Shown: positions 44,473 through 57,045 of the stretch, one piece after another | Layout of the letters: every line of letters starts with the position of its first letter | How positions within the stretch are numbered: position 1 is the stretch's first letter | From: Adiantum capillus-veneris | Lineage: Eukaryota > Streptophyta > Polypodiopsida > Polypodiales > Pteridaceae | Reading direction: 5' to 3' | Assembly: GCA_014529385.2 (NCBI GenBank) | Contig: CM043971.1 | Location: forward strand, 84,611,340-84,675,339 | Length of the DNA stretch: 64,000 bases | Position numbers and translations under genes: made by a program | Notes under the pieces: generated by a model | What the model saw: only the letters and a program-made list of their open reading frames with translations | What the model was told of the DNA's origin: nothing | Databases searched by the model: none

Positions 44473-46352
44473 GAAAGAATGACAATTCGGAGTAGAAAGG
44501 CGCACAAAAATAGAATGCTCGTACAAGCTGGAGAGGATTGTAACTGTGTTTTTCGAGGATGTTCTCATTATTCACACGCCTTGCCTATGACCTACTTACT
44601 TAATAGTCTATCTCCATTCACTGCCGCTCAAACAACCTCTATTTTTTTTTCAATTTTTTTTCCGCGTTTGTCGAACATACTAAATATGTATATAGATACA
44701 GTACGAACATCAATTCTATAACATGGAAGACAAGTAAAAAGTGCAAAGTCCATAAAATTACTGAAAAGAGATAATTATAGACATGTTGTTGCTTGTTGTC
44801 AGTAGGGAATTGTTTGTATAGCTAAATGAGAATTTGAATAAAATTGGAAATATTGTTAAGGGAAACTTGTATTAAAATGTGGTTATCACGGGGTGTTCAG
44901 TACGTGTTGTGTGTTACTACATAAAAATAATTATGTTTATTGGTTGTAAGTTGGTGTCATATGAAAGGTGTTGGCTTCTACTTGTGTGGGCTAAGTACAT
45001 TGGGTGCTACACATGATAATCCTGAGTGGGATTTTTTTGACAAAGAGGAGTGAGATCCTCGTAGTGCAGCTTGTTGAAGTGAAAAAATTATGAGTATGTG
45101 TGTATTTAAAGTGTGATGTGATTGTGTATATGGCGTGGTCATGATAGAAAATTACAAGCATACTGATTTGAGATAAACAAAATAAAGGAATGCGACATAC
45201 GTATAAAATGGGGGGTCCTTGGCGCCTACACCTCCTTAATGGTGAAAGGAAATTTGAGCTAAAAAGTGCAAAGGAGGAGAGAGTTCAATAAAGATAGAAG
45301 AAGGTGATTTAACCAGTTTTGACAATACTTGATGCTTAAGACGATAAGCCGTAGAAAAGTTCAATTCCCTCTTGCATGTATTTGTTTTATAGATTTCTTG
45401 AATGGTAAAATTGGTTACAAACTGGCCGGCCGGTCATAAATGGCCAAAGCTCATAAAAGAGCACTTGAATAATAAAATGTACATGATTACAAATACATTC
45501 GCATAGGCCAAGCTGACTCCAGTCTTTTCCACCTGTCAGCTGCAATAAATAATAAAATGTCAATTCTATAACAGCAACGAAACTTTAGGAGGACGTTTAG
45601 GACACCTAGGGGCACTATCCTAGCAAGTCTTGTCGCAATCCGACAAGGTACCAAAATCATGATCCATCATGCAAAAGATCCTGAAAACTGCAATAGAACA
45701 TGCCAGAAATGTCGTCCTATGGTCTAAGAACACTCTCCTATGGTCAAAACGACTATAAACAACAATTTAAGCACTCAAATCTGCAATTACAACTCATAGA
45801 CGCGTAGTCCCAAACCATAGCAAAACTGACAATGCTTACACTAGAATGAAAGAGCAAAGAAAGAGGAACACAATGCAAGTTTCGGATTTGAAAACGGATA
45901 ACCCAATTTAGCAGCGATGATTACAAGTTTGGAGCAGCTCATAACTTGAGCGTATGTTTTCTAAGCTCCCACTTCTTCTCAAGATAAGCCTCCTTTCACA
46001 TTAAGATTATTGACCTTTATACCTAGGGCATTCTAAATGGCCAATGGCCGGTTGACATGGACCTTTACAAATATCATTACAGCATTACAACTCAGGGAAT
46101 TGATCCATTACTCTGGAACCAGGATTTACACAGAGTATCACTCCATTAACTCGGACAAAATAATAGACTACCAATGTGGTGTCCGGCTACGTGTCCGACC
46201 AGTTGGGCGCCCGTTTGATTTATCCTCAAACAAAGTGCTACAAGTTTTGTAAGAACAAAGTTTCAATTACCCCCTTAGCTACCCCTTTTTGTATTCTCAA
46301 AGAGAAATCATATTGCATCTAGCTATAATTAGGACTCTTATTGCAAAAGTAG

Positions 46353-46354
<2 letters not shown>

Positions 46355-46391
<37 letters not shown>
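46355..46391. repeat. (GA)n microsatellite
   Basis: About 37 bp of GA dinucleotides shortly after the LTR element's right target duplication. Confidence 0.95.
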
Positions 46392-46392
<1 letters not shown>

Positions 46393-46469
46393 GAGAATCA
46401 AGTTGTATAGCATGACTATCTTTCATAATTTTTAAGTAATCAAAGTGGGCAAAACTTATACAATTAAAG

Positions 46470-48560
46470 TTTCACATCTTCATCCGCATCAAGCACACCA
46501 ACCATATCATCTACTTCATCCATATCAGAGCATTCTAAAGCGATCTCCCATTCCATATCATCATCATTGTCAACCTTTGCAGCAATAGCTTCATGGGTTT
46601 GGAAGACAACATGGTGCTTTTGTGCTGCTCGTTGCAATTTTCATTGGCTTATGGATAAGTCTCATGTTGCAAAAAACATAGACCAAATCAGCAGCGCGTT
46701 TAGGGTGAAGCCAATTTGGTTTCTTGGTATGCATAAAGTCGAATGCCGACCAATTTCTCTCACAGCTTCCACCACTTGATGCTGCAATAGATAAAATGCT
46801 TATTGCAATGTGTTGTAACTCCCCTTTCTCCCCACCATACTCCTTTCACCATAGAGGTGCACTTGTGTGTGCAATGGAATCTATATACCATGGATCTTGG
46901 AACATACCAGCTCTATTAGCATAATCAACTCATTAATGAAATTCAACAGTTTTCCCATCCTCATGTCCCAACAATTTAGAGCACACTATTTTGAATTTGG
47001 TCATGCGGGTTTCTTTGTTAGCTTATTATTGAACCATTTGGAATCTGGGATCCAATACAAATGCAGCACCATGCAACGGCATATGCAACTACACCCATCG
47101 CTTATTGGCAATTGTGATTATGGTAGCTTTGTCCTTTGCACCAAAGCGAACACACTCTCTTACTTTGCAAAATTCCTTTGACATATACCAATAAAATTGA
47201 CCATAGATGAAAGAGTCTTTGTCGACTGTTTGCAAAAGATTTATAAATGGTTTTTCCAGAGTAAAAATCCTCTCTACATTGCACCAAAAAACTTGCAAGT
47301 TCACAAGTTGTGCACATCTTGTAGCTGCTTCCTCGTCATGCATGCCATCGTCTATCAGCTATAGTTTTAATAAAAGCAAGCTTCACTTCTTGCAAGGGGG
47401 CAAGAACATAGTATGCAGTAGAAAACCTTATCGCACAAAATATCTGTAAAGTTTTGTTGGGTGATTTTGGTTAAAAAAGAGCATACAAAGATTGATGCTC
47501 TCTAATAAATTTCACCACATGGTTTTCATCCAGTAGAGTTTTTTTTATGACGGCCATTTTACTAATGTCTTTTAACAGAAAATTAAGAGTATGTACGCAT
47601 GACACCCAAGTAATCTCTGGGTACTTAACTTGGATACCCATCCCTACAGCCTTGTAATTGGATGAGTATTTGTGACAATTGTAGTCACATTCTTTGGCCC
47701 ACTTGTCCTTGTTATGACGTGCTTGTATACCCTTGCTAGATAATTGTTGGTATTCCCTTTAAAAGAGGTGTCAATGACTTACACAAATATGGACCCTCTA
47801 GGGTTGATAAGAATCACATTGATTAGCGGCTTCTTCTGATAGTTGGTCCATCTATCCAATGCTATAGTGCAACCATGTGCGGGAAAAAAGTCTACCATCA
47901 TGCTCTTGAGGATGGCGTCAACACTATCTTCCACTTTATCTAGATACTCTGTGCACTTATTATTATAATTCAGGAAGTACAAACCCTTTTTTGGTTGTGC
48001 CCATTAAACATCTTGAAATATGGGGCTGCACATAGCATTGAATGGTATACCGCATGCCACAAAATCTTGCATCCATTTCAAGTGCAACTCAAGCAAACCA
48101 TCACTTATCTAATGCTTCATGTAGCGTTTTTCCATTGGATGATGCTTTACTAACTTAAGTTGTGCTAGGATTTTTTTTTGCTAACGTTGAAGCATGCCCA
48201 TGAAGAGGAGTTGACTAGGGATTATGATCATTTTCTTGCATAAGCACATGCTATGTCCCCTCATTGGTAGCAGACATTTCAACATCCGTTGCAACTTGTT
48301 TAGCAAGTGCACTTTTCTATATAGCTGCAAGGCTCTACTCTACTATGCAAGCGTACTTTGGTAATCTAGTATGAATATCTCTTGGCAAAGCCATACACTC
48401 CGACACATTTCCATGGACTTTAAAGAGATGCTCTTTGATTGTGGTTGCATTACCACTAAACTCGTGGCCACAAGTCTTACATTTCAATTGGGATGTATTC
48501 TTCCTGGCACGCAGCTCGTGTGGACATAACTCCACTTGTGTCCTTTCACAACACTGCACA
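46470..48560 (-). pseudogene. hAT-family transposase remnant (BED finger and DUF659-like)
   Basis: On the minus strand the N-terminus (48559 to 48335) has a BED-type zinc finger, LKCKTCGHEFSGNATTIKEH with LFKVHGN. Further on (47982 to 47779) is the hAT core GCTIALDRWTNYQKKPLINV, in which the catalytic-type Asp of the D-x-W segment is visible. The 47343-47089 stretch (RCAQLVNLQVFWCNVERIFT, GAKDKATIITIANKRW) and the 46780-46480 tail are the C-terminal part. Multiple frameshifts and stops separate these pieces, so it is a fossil. Confidence 0.75.
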
Positions 48561-50100
48561 AGGATAATCTGCTGGCAAATGAATTTAATCTGCTAGAAAT
48601 AACAAATTCAACTATCAATTTCAAGGTCAAAAACAAATCGAAGCAACAAACTACACAAGCAATGCTCTATCAATCAATCTAATGATCAAAATCTATCCAC
48701 ATTTTCAATTAAACTCATACTGCATTATCAATCAACAATAAGCAAGGATAGTCTTATCGTTCTCCATGTATAAACTCATGTCAATCAAATTATCTTTCCA
48801 AATGCTAAATAACTTCATCACTTTTAAAACAAAACATTTCAATCACAATGCTCACATTGCACTACATTGATTTATCTAAAGTCACGTAAGCTTTTGGCTT
48901 TCACACATTACGATAATTGATAATCTTAATCACTTATTAAAAGCAATACAAATAAATTTCATCATTTCACGTTGCACTATATCAATTTATTTAAAGTGCA
49001 AGCTTACGGATTTCACAAATCATGATATTATCGAGTCTTGCAATTGATCCTCATTATAGCATGATTACTAATTGCATACCTCATTAGAAAATTTTGGAGG
49101 TCATTTGGAGGACCTTGCAAGAAATTTGTTTCTCTTTGTAGAAAGTTTTCTTAAAATACACTCGCACTTATTGAGTACGTCCAAAAGGACAATTAGACAC
49201 TCTGAAAAGTGAACCGAACGGTCACCTTTTTATTCAATGAAATGCATCTTTTTTGTGACATAGGTGCCGCTCATTTGAAACTTCTTTTGTCATCAATAAA
49301 ATAGACTATCATTTAGTGGTAGAATTTGAAGATTTTAGCACCTCCAAAGTGTTCGGAGAACCCAAAAATCTAAAACACGAATATCTACATGTCTCATTCT
49401 GACATCTGAAGAGGGAGAAAAGCCCAAAAAGTCAATAAAAGTGGTTTTGGCAAATAGCGCGTAGATGATACTCTAAAAAAATTTGGAATAGCCTCTACTG
49501 TATACACACACACACACACACACATGTATATATATAAATATATGTGTTATATTTGTGTATATATACATACACACACATATATATACATGCATACAAAGAC
49601 ATATATATATATACATGTATATATAGGGGATTTTATATTTGCGAGCTTTCGTTTTCAAGCTTTTTCAATTGAAACATTATTTTTGAGCTTTTTAATGCTT
49701 GTATTACATTAACATATCTTCAAATATTAGTGTGGCATGAGAAAAGTCTACATTAAATTGTGCATTCAATCACCAAACAATCAAATGTAACATGTATGCA
49801 TGTCTTTGCTTGTGGGAATGTATGCTCATGTACATCTTTTATTAGCTTGAAATGTCCTTTGAAAATGCACCTTTTCTAATTGATTTTGATTGAACATCAT
49901 GTTTTGAAGAATACCAAGAAAATATATATCTACCATGGTCTCAAAGTAAGTTAGCAAATGAACTCAAGAAGCCTCAAAACCAAATTGGATTCCAAGTAGC
50001 AATATGATATGCATTCCCTTGTCAATGGTGTATATATGCACAAGCGCAAGAGTTAAGGGCATTGGACCAAAAAGCCTTAATCATTGAAATATTCCTGGCC
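48561..50100. other. AT-rich non-coding stretch
   Basis: No supported gene. It contains the dinucleotide tract at 49501 and many short AT-rich direct repeats (for example CAATTTATTT/ATCAATTTA near 48860-48980). Confidence 0.6.
49501..49626. repeat. (CA)n/(TA)n compound microsatellite
   Basis: Alternating CA and TA dinucleotide tracts with ACATGTATATATA blocks. Open frames here are artefacts. Confidence 0.9.
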
Positions 50101-50104
50101 ATAC

Positions 50105-50470
50105 CATTGTTGGGTATATCTTGTAATGAGTGTATGTCAAGAGACGAAATCTAGAGGCGAATCTCCTAAAAAACTTTTTGGGCTTTCTAATATACACCAC
50201 GTTTGGAATGCAAGTCATCGAAGGCATTGCCAATAAATAGGTTTCTTTTCAACGGTTTTTAACTAACTATATCATATGCCTATATCAACATCTTGCCTAA
50301 TGCCACCCCTCACTTTACATCCATTGGAAGCTACCCATAGCTTCCAGGATGTACCCTTGTTGGGCATATTCTACAATCAGTGTGTGTCAAGAGACTACAT
50401 CCTAGTGACGAACCTCCTCAAACACTTTTTTGTGCCTTCCATTGGAAGTTGCCCATAGCTTCCAGGTAGA
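50105..50470. repeat. Interleaved diverged direct repeats
   Basis: One pair (near 50108 and 50358) shares TTGGG(T/C)ATAT, GTGT(A/G)TGTCAAGAGAC and ACTTTTTxGxGC. A second pair (near 50319 and 50438) shares CCATTGGAAG and CCCATAGCTTCCAGG. Together they suggest an old duplication of about 250 bp with later rearrangement. Confidence 0.75.
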
Positions 50471-50551
50471 GCGACAGGCTGATCATCATACACAACCCTT
50501 TTCCTCTATGATGAAAGCTTTGGGATGTGCTTGTATCATTTTTCTTCATGA

Positions 50552-50555
<4 letters not shown>

Positions 50556-50589
<34 letters not shown>

Positions 50590-50593
50590 GTGT
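50556..50593. repeat. (GT)n microsatellite
   Basis: About 38 bp of GT dinucleotides with one interruption. Confidence 0.95.
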
Positions 50594-51092
50594 TTGGATG
50601 CTTAAATTACCATAAATTTTTTTTGGCTCCTACAAAAAATCTTGGCAAAAATGCTATTTCAAAAAACGGGTAGATCTTGAAAACATACTTATATTGAGAT
50701 TCAACTAGACCCTGCCCTTGGTCATAGTAGTACTACATATGACTTTTCCATCTACAAAATGCACTGCGAGTTCGTATCTCTCCAAGTGTTGGAACTTCCT
50801 TGCAATCAATACAGGTGTCTCTTGACATAGATGCATATTCCAATCCACAATGATTGTTAGCTTTGTAACCACAATGATCTTCAATATTTTGGAAGCCACC
50901 AGTATCTATCCATTGTCCCTACAAGTACACATTTGTGTTTTTTTTTTCTTTTAACCCCAGTATTCCATAGTTCCATTCTCTTAAATTGAAAGGCTAGTTA
51001 TAGTTGTTATTTTGACACATAGCAACTTTGACCAAGGAGATTTTTGATCCCCCTTCTCTCAGCATGCTAGTACACAATGACATAGCATGCCC

Positions 51093-51200
<108 letters not shown>

Positions 51201-51494
51201 CCTCTCCACTAATTGAGGCCGTCAAAAACCACACAAAAAAACATATGGCACCTTCTCCCTAGTTTTGAATTGGCATAACTTTCACTCCATAGCTCCGTTT
51301 AAGGAGCCGTGTCAAGTGGCTTCTACAGAACCTCAAACACTACCTTCTTAGGAATCATTCCCACAATCTTAGGTCCAAATACAATAAAAAGTGATGTCAT
51401 GTTTACTCTTTATTTGTGCCTTTCTTTTGTAAGTGGTAACTAATTTTTTCAATAAATGGTAGCTACTCTTCATTTGTGCCTCTTTCTATAAGTG

Positions 51495-52463
51495 GAGACA
51501 CCTGACGTCCGTACCCCCGTCGACACGCCACTAGAGACCCATGTCAAGACACCCAGGTTCACGCCTCACCAACAAGAGAGCTTGCCTTACTCCATCGACT
51601 TCAGTGGCGACATCATCTTGGATGATGAAGGCAAGAAGGTGATTTTGTGCATGCGTGGTCTTTGCTCTCGTGTGTTTAGACACTACATACTAAACACATG
51701 GAGTGAAGTACCGAGTGATTTAAAAGGCAGAGTCATCAGCATGCTTCATGACAAGTTTTCCATTCCAACACGGGATGAGCGCTTCAATGAAGACCTGATG
51801 AAGGTTCGAATACGTGAATACTGCAAACACAAGCGTTCCAAAGTGCAAAAAGCAATCAAGCATGGGTGGAACATACCAGATTGGCTGGCCAAAGAAGATT
51901 GGAAGAATGCGAAGAAAGCAGTACGCGAGAATCTCGACAAGTGGAAGCAATAAAAGGAGGCAGCCAGAGCGCGAGTACAGGCAGGGAGCTCGCACCACTT
52001 GGGGAGCGGCGGGTGGGCATCATTTGAGGCCAATTTTGTAAGTGTTTTCGCATTGCTCTTTATGTTTGATAGTTTAGGGATTTTTAAATTCTAACATAAT
52101 GGATTCTTTATATGTTTTGACAGTGGTCGATGTGACAGGACGTGATCCCACACCGTACGAGCGTGAGTACGCAGGCAGGAAGGGCATAAACGCCCTGATG
52201 GACATTCTAAGTTCTCGCGGCGGCATGGTTTGTATTAGGGTTTACTCTTTTCTATTTGTTGTATTGTTTTATAAACATCGCTATATGTTTATACTTACAA
52301 AAAGCTGTCTTATTGTTTTTTTTTTTTGCAGAATCCGACAGATACGCTGCTTGGATGCGATGAGATGTTTGATTAGATGACGTCAGTCTAGCTGTAGCTA
52401 GATAGCATTAGTTTCTTTTTGTCATAGCTTATGTATCATGAGATGACTTTTATACGTCTTTTT
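51495..52463 (+). pseudogene. tnpA-like: CACTA fragment C: TNPA-like gene piece
   Basis: The piece starts inside the TP-rich region of the TNPA-like gene (ETPDVRTPVDTPLETHV) and continues through the conserved domain (RHYILNTWSEVPSDLKGRVI). A TAA near 51952 replaces Gln. The second exon follows (GRDPTPYEREYAGRKGINAL), then 3' untranslated sequence to about 52463. It has no terminal repeats. Both ends abut sequence containing GTAAGTGGTAGCTACT-like motifs, so it may have been copied in by repair at that spot. Confidence 0.85.
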
Positions 52464-52639
52464 GTAAGTGGTAGCTACTAATTTAAAGTTTATCAAAACT
52501 TCCATCGGTGAAAACTCGGAAGTGTGATTCTTAGCATACTTTATCACCTTGATTTGTAGATAGCAAATACATCATATACAATGATAAGTCATTTTTACAA
52601 AGCATGTTTTACAATTTTCACTCATGTAGCATCTACAAA

Positions 52640-52815
52640 GCTAAATTTAAGTCCCTCAAAATAGCATCTCTCTCTCTTGCAATGGTAGCCACTACGCATT
52701 GGTAGTCTTTCTCCATTTTGAACATTGTGTACACAAGCTCGTCAATGGGAGCCTTGCATATATGGCATGTATTCTTGTTCACCATGTTCTACATGAGACA
52801 TGGTAGATGATACAT
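52640..52815 (-). pseudogene. RING-type zinc finger fragment
   Basis: The minus strand encodes YHLPCLM, a stop, then NMVNKNTCHICKAPIDELVY and a helical tail with KMEKDYQC and ARERDAILRDLNLAL. The HxxC...CxxC arrangement resembles the C-terminal half of a RING or degenerate RING finger. The N-terminal half is not visible, so this is a broken exon of unknown origin. Confidence 0.45.
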
Positions 52816-52914
52816 GTGGCCGCATGTTATCCTATAGTGATCACTCTAGCTGTGGAAGAAGTGGTTGAAAACGTGGCAGATGATACATGTGGCCGCATGT
52901 TATCCTATAGTGAT
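52802..52914. repeat. 40-bp direct duplication
   Basis: AGATGATACATGTGGCCGCA and TGTTATCCTATAGTGAT appear twice, 73 bp apart, next to the RING-like fragment. Confidence 0.9.
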
Positions 52915-53439
52915 TAGGAATTATTTGTGCATGCAATAACCTCATCAAGGCTTTAAATTCCATTACTCATTCTAGAGCTCACTAACTGTCCCAATTGTTG
53001 TTCAAATTCTTCTTCTTTTTTCAAAACTCACAATGGTGAGTGGATTATATTAACAGAACCAAAACAATAACATTCCTACCATGCTCGTGATGACACTTCA
53101 GCAGATCCTAGATACATCGGCTGATGGGGGAGCCACCCCTTGACCATAGATGAGCCCATAAATTCACCTTTGCACATCCATTGATGCGGCCCCTAGAGTC
53201 GTATTCCAATTGCAATTCAAATCCTTTTAATGATGGGAATTTAGAAGTTGGACTCACATATTATTTTATTCAAGTGCATCAGTTCTCTTGAATAATATGA
53301 GTCCTTTTGTGTTGTGCACAAATTGAGGATTTGTTAACAAGACACGCACAAAAAAATCGGGGTACAAACTAGGCACATATCACAAGCTATACTTTGCATG
53401 TTGCAATCAAAAATTTGAAGTCAATTATTCTTGAGCATG
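52915..53439. other. Non-coding stretch before CACTA B
   Basis: No supported gene or structured repeat was found in this interval. Confidence 0.55.
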
Positions 53440-56400
53440 ACAGATTCCCGAGAGGAAGCAAGAAAGATTTTACAAAACTTGGGGATGGATTATAATTCGA
53501 TCCACGCTTGTCCTAATGACTGCATTATTTGCAGAGGGGAATACATAGACATGGAGAAGTGTCCGAAACGTGATTCCGAGAGATATCGACGAGTAGATCT
53601 CCACGGAACAAAAATTCCGCAAAAGCTTTTGCGACATTTTCCTCTGCTTCCTCGCATCAAGCATTTCTTTGAATGTAAGTCCATGGCCGCCCTAGCATCA
53701 TGGCATGAGGAGAATAAATCTTTGGATGGTGTGCTACGGATTCCTGCAGATTGCGCAGCCTGAAAACATATAGATGAAACATGGTCGGATTTTGCCAGGG
53801 AAGCTCAAAATTTGCGCTTAGGCCTGCCTATGGATGGCGTAAATCCATTTGGTCAAAGATCAAAATCTTACACTGTATGGCCCGTTGTCATCGTCAACTA
53901 CAACATTCCCTCGTGGTTGACTACAAAGAAGGGGCACCTATGGCTAAGCTTGATTGTGCCGGGGCGATATAAAGTGAAGAATATGGATGTGTATCTTCGT
54001 CCACTATTGGAAGAGATACAATAATTGTGGATTGGCATAGAGGTGGTGGATATGAGCCGACACACAGGTCGACAGAATTCTTTGATCAGAGGCATTCTAA
54101 TGTGGACCATGCATGACTATCCCGGACTAACAGAATGCCCAGGTGATTTACACTCCTCACTCAAACACTGTAAATCTTGGTTTTTCTCAAGCTTATCTAT
54201 TATCATGTGTATACATGTAGGGCTTCAAACAAGCGGATACAGAGCATGTGGCACATGTGGACCTCGACTGAATGCACGTAGGGCGTCCTCATTGAAGAAG
54301 CAAATCTATGAAGGTCATCAAGCATATCTTCCAGAGAATCATGTGTTACACGATGGCTTTTTGGGAAGAGAGACACCGAGGATGTCTGCACAAGCATGGT
54401 TAGAGCAGAAGGAGATGGGTGTGATGACGGATTGCCCCCAGGGATGAATAGACTATCTCTATGGTACGAGTTACCATACTGGACCCGACTCATGATCAAT
54501 CACTTGCTCGATCCAATGCACATATTCAAGAATGTGGATAATCTACTATGGGACCATCTGACCGGCAAGAAAGATACTTTGGGAGCCAGGGTTGACCTTA
54601 GAAATGTGGATCGTATGGAGCAATATTGGCCGTAAACAGCGTCCGATGGATCGATAAAACTCCCTAAAGCACCATGGATTTTCACAGGAGCCCAAGAATG
54701 CAAAGTAAAAGAGACCATTCGATCTTTGCAGACCCCCAATGGCGTAATGCACTCGCTCTGAACGTGTTTTACTAAATAAGGAAAGCTTACCGGTTTGAAG
54801 TCGTACGACTGGCATAAAATGTGTCAGGTATGTTCATAGTGGAATATATCATAGTGGAAATTGTGTAACAAATTGGTGTGTGGACTTTAATATCATTGTT
54901 GCACGTGATTTGTAGTTTATTTACCGGTTGCCATTGAGGGATGTTTGTCTCTTGACGTCCGTAACACAATCTACAAACTTGCAAAGTTGGTGCAATGGAT
55001 CTCACAAAAGGAGATCAACATAGACTCCATACCATTCACCAAACTTTATGCTACGGAGGTTGTGTGCATGTTTGAGAAACATTTTCCTACTACCATGCTA
55101 ACCATTCAGGTACATCTTCTTGTTCACATAGTTGATGAGGTGGAAATAGCTGGCACAGTACATTTCAAATGGATGTTCTTTTTAGAACGTTTCATGAAAA
55201 CACTCAAGGGATATGTGCGTCAGAAGGCACGTCCAAAGGGTAGCATGGCAAAAGGTTGGCTGGTATCAGAGTCCCTAGTGTACATTGGAGAGTGGCTAGA
55301 CGGATTTGATAAAGCTCGGGACACGCTATGGCGAACCATAGATGATGAGCGTGTATCTGGGATTGTCATGTGCAATCTCGGTGTTGAGAAGAAGATGACG
55401 GAAGATCTAGAGGCTAAAATCAACCGATTTTGCATGCTTCACAATCCAGTGATGCAAAAGTGGATTTCACAATATGAGGATGCAAAGCAAGAGCAACAAA
55501 GGGCACGAATCGAGTGGAGATGGGGAAGACGACCACCGATGCACTATCCGACGGGTTTAGAGAGCCTACCAACATTCATGAGCTTAAGATGGTTACACAA
55601 CCAATTGAAAAGCGCACAACAATGCGGTGAAGAAGTGACTGAGGAAGAGTGGTAGTACTCTCGGGGTTGCGCGACCAAGGTAAGTTTGCAATGTACGAGT
55701 AGTGACTTTCTAGATGTTTGAATAGCCACTCATAATCTTTGTTTGTTGTAGTACAGCAGCATGGTGTAAAGGTTGATATTTTAGAGTGGAACGGATTGAC
55801 AAAAAGCGTTCTACTCAAGATTGTGGAATCATGGAAAAATTTGAACAGTCTAGTCGACGACGGTCCTCTGATGCAGATCCTGTGGTGGCGGAACTCACTT
55901 ACTTCGGCACGCTACAAGAGATTTTGAGGATCGATTATAGAGTATTTTTTGTCGACTTGTTCGACATGCAATGGTTCAAGATAATCATGGAGGGTCGCAA
56001 CGCTACTGTTTGTAGAGGAGAATCTAGTTTTCTTGAGGTGGATTCAACTAAGAAATGGACTGACCTAAGAGACACTTTCGTACTACCCGAGCATTGTGAA
56101 CAAGTAAGTACGTAAATAGTTAACATCCCATTTTAGAATTTATGTGCTTGGAAGCTCTCATGTAAGTTATTGGCTCTGGCAGGTAATATTTCATCCTACA
56201 AAGTCTGCATCAAACTGGTGGTAGCCCCTCGTAGTGCACGGACGTATAAAGGCTACCATGTGCCAATCACAGTGGGCATAAATGGAGGATATCAAAGAAG
56301 ATGCTCAGTCAGAAGCCGCTGAGGTGGTGCCAGACGAGCATCAAGCTGCTACTCTCTATGGGGTGCATGCAGAGGATCTACAAAATGAAACGAGTACATA

Positions 56401-56463
56401 TGTCGAAACGGAGAGCTCTATATAGATATAAGAAGTTATGCTGAGCTATGCAAGGACGAAGAG
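53440..56463 (+). pseudogene. tnpD-like: TNPD-like transposase of CACTA B
   Basis: The gene is collinear with exons 2-6 of copy A. It has its own lesions: TGA at 53761 (Trp), TAA near 54022 (CAA to TAA), one extra base near 54417, TAA near 54635, deletions near 54770 and a late TAG near 55652. At the four sites where copy A has nonsense codons, copy B keeps Arg or Trp, so the two copies decayed independently. The motif MDGVNPFGQRS is intact. Confidence 0.9.
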
Positions 56464-56649
56464 AGACCTCTTAAAGCCATAAATATTGTATTTGAACAAT
56501 TTTGCTCCGTTTTATAAAAACTCTAGCTCTCTAGGTACCTTCCGTGTTGTAAAACGCTCTTTTGATTTTGCGCTCACATCCTGGGCAATCCATGGCCACA
56601 TGCAGATCTGCCACCTGGTTTTTTGACTGCAAGATTTGATTGTGTGTGT

Positions 56650-56737
<88 letters not shown>
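56650..56737. repeat. (CT)n microsatellite between TNPD and TNPA of CACTA B
   Basis: About 88 bp of CT repeats lies within an insertion that is absent from the corresponding place in copy A (near 19545). Confidence 0.9.
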
Positions 56738-56740
<3 letters not shown>

Positions 56741-57045
56741 TGAAAATTCTGAGTTATCGACTTGCCTCTTCCATCACTCAAGTTGAATAGAAGAAGAACG
56801 TGTTGTATTGTTGCTAGCCTTTGAACATTCCAAAGCTACAAGCACCTTCAAGTTCTACGTCAAAATAGAAAGAGATGGTTGGGATTCTTGTAGGTTTCTC
56901 CATTTTGAACAATTTTGCTCCGTTTTATAATATATATTGTATTCACGTGGCTTTTTGTCCATTTCTATTTATATGCGTCATTGTATTTAATGGTCTTTGC
57001 GTCCACTCCAGGTACGTATGCTTTAGGTATGTTCTCACAAGCAGG

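Larger units (their letters stand above)
42975..45573 (-). mobile_element. Nested LTR element, non-coding, 5' LTR truncated
   Basis: The insertion is bounded by GCAAC on both sides (42970-42974 and 45574-45578). One LTR spans 42975-43458 (TGCTAC to TATAACA). The other end carries only its last part, from about 45366 to 45573, so one LTR and its primer site were truncated. A purine run on the minus strand next to 43458 (GGAGAGGTA) suggests minus orientation. The interior has no recognised genes. Confidence 0.8.
32657..46232 (-). mobile_element. LTR retrotransposon without visible RT/integrase (LARD-like)
   Basis: This is a complete minus-strand element flanked by the 5-bp duplication AAGTG (32652-32656 and 46233-46237). 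The 3' LTR is 32657-33578, and the 5' LTR is 42717-46232, split by a nested element. On its own strand the order is LTR, primer site, a 2.7 kb leader with repeated palindromes, gag with three zinc knuckles, a coiled-coil segment, aspartic protease, and a Gln/Lys-rich region. Polypurine tract and 3' LTR follow. In the 9.1 kb internal region I see no reverse transcriptase, RNase H or integrase motif, so mobility would depend on another element's enzymes. Several frameshifts and stops have accumulated. Confidence 0.9.
42717..46232 (-). repeat. 5' LTR interrupted by a nested element
   Basis: LTR sequence at 42717-42974 resumes at 45579 after a 2.6 kb insertion and ends at 46232. The rejoined LTR matches 32657-33578. 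Confidence 0.92.
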
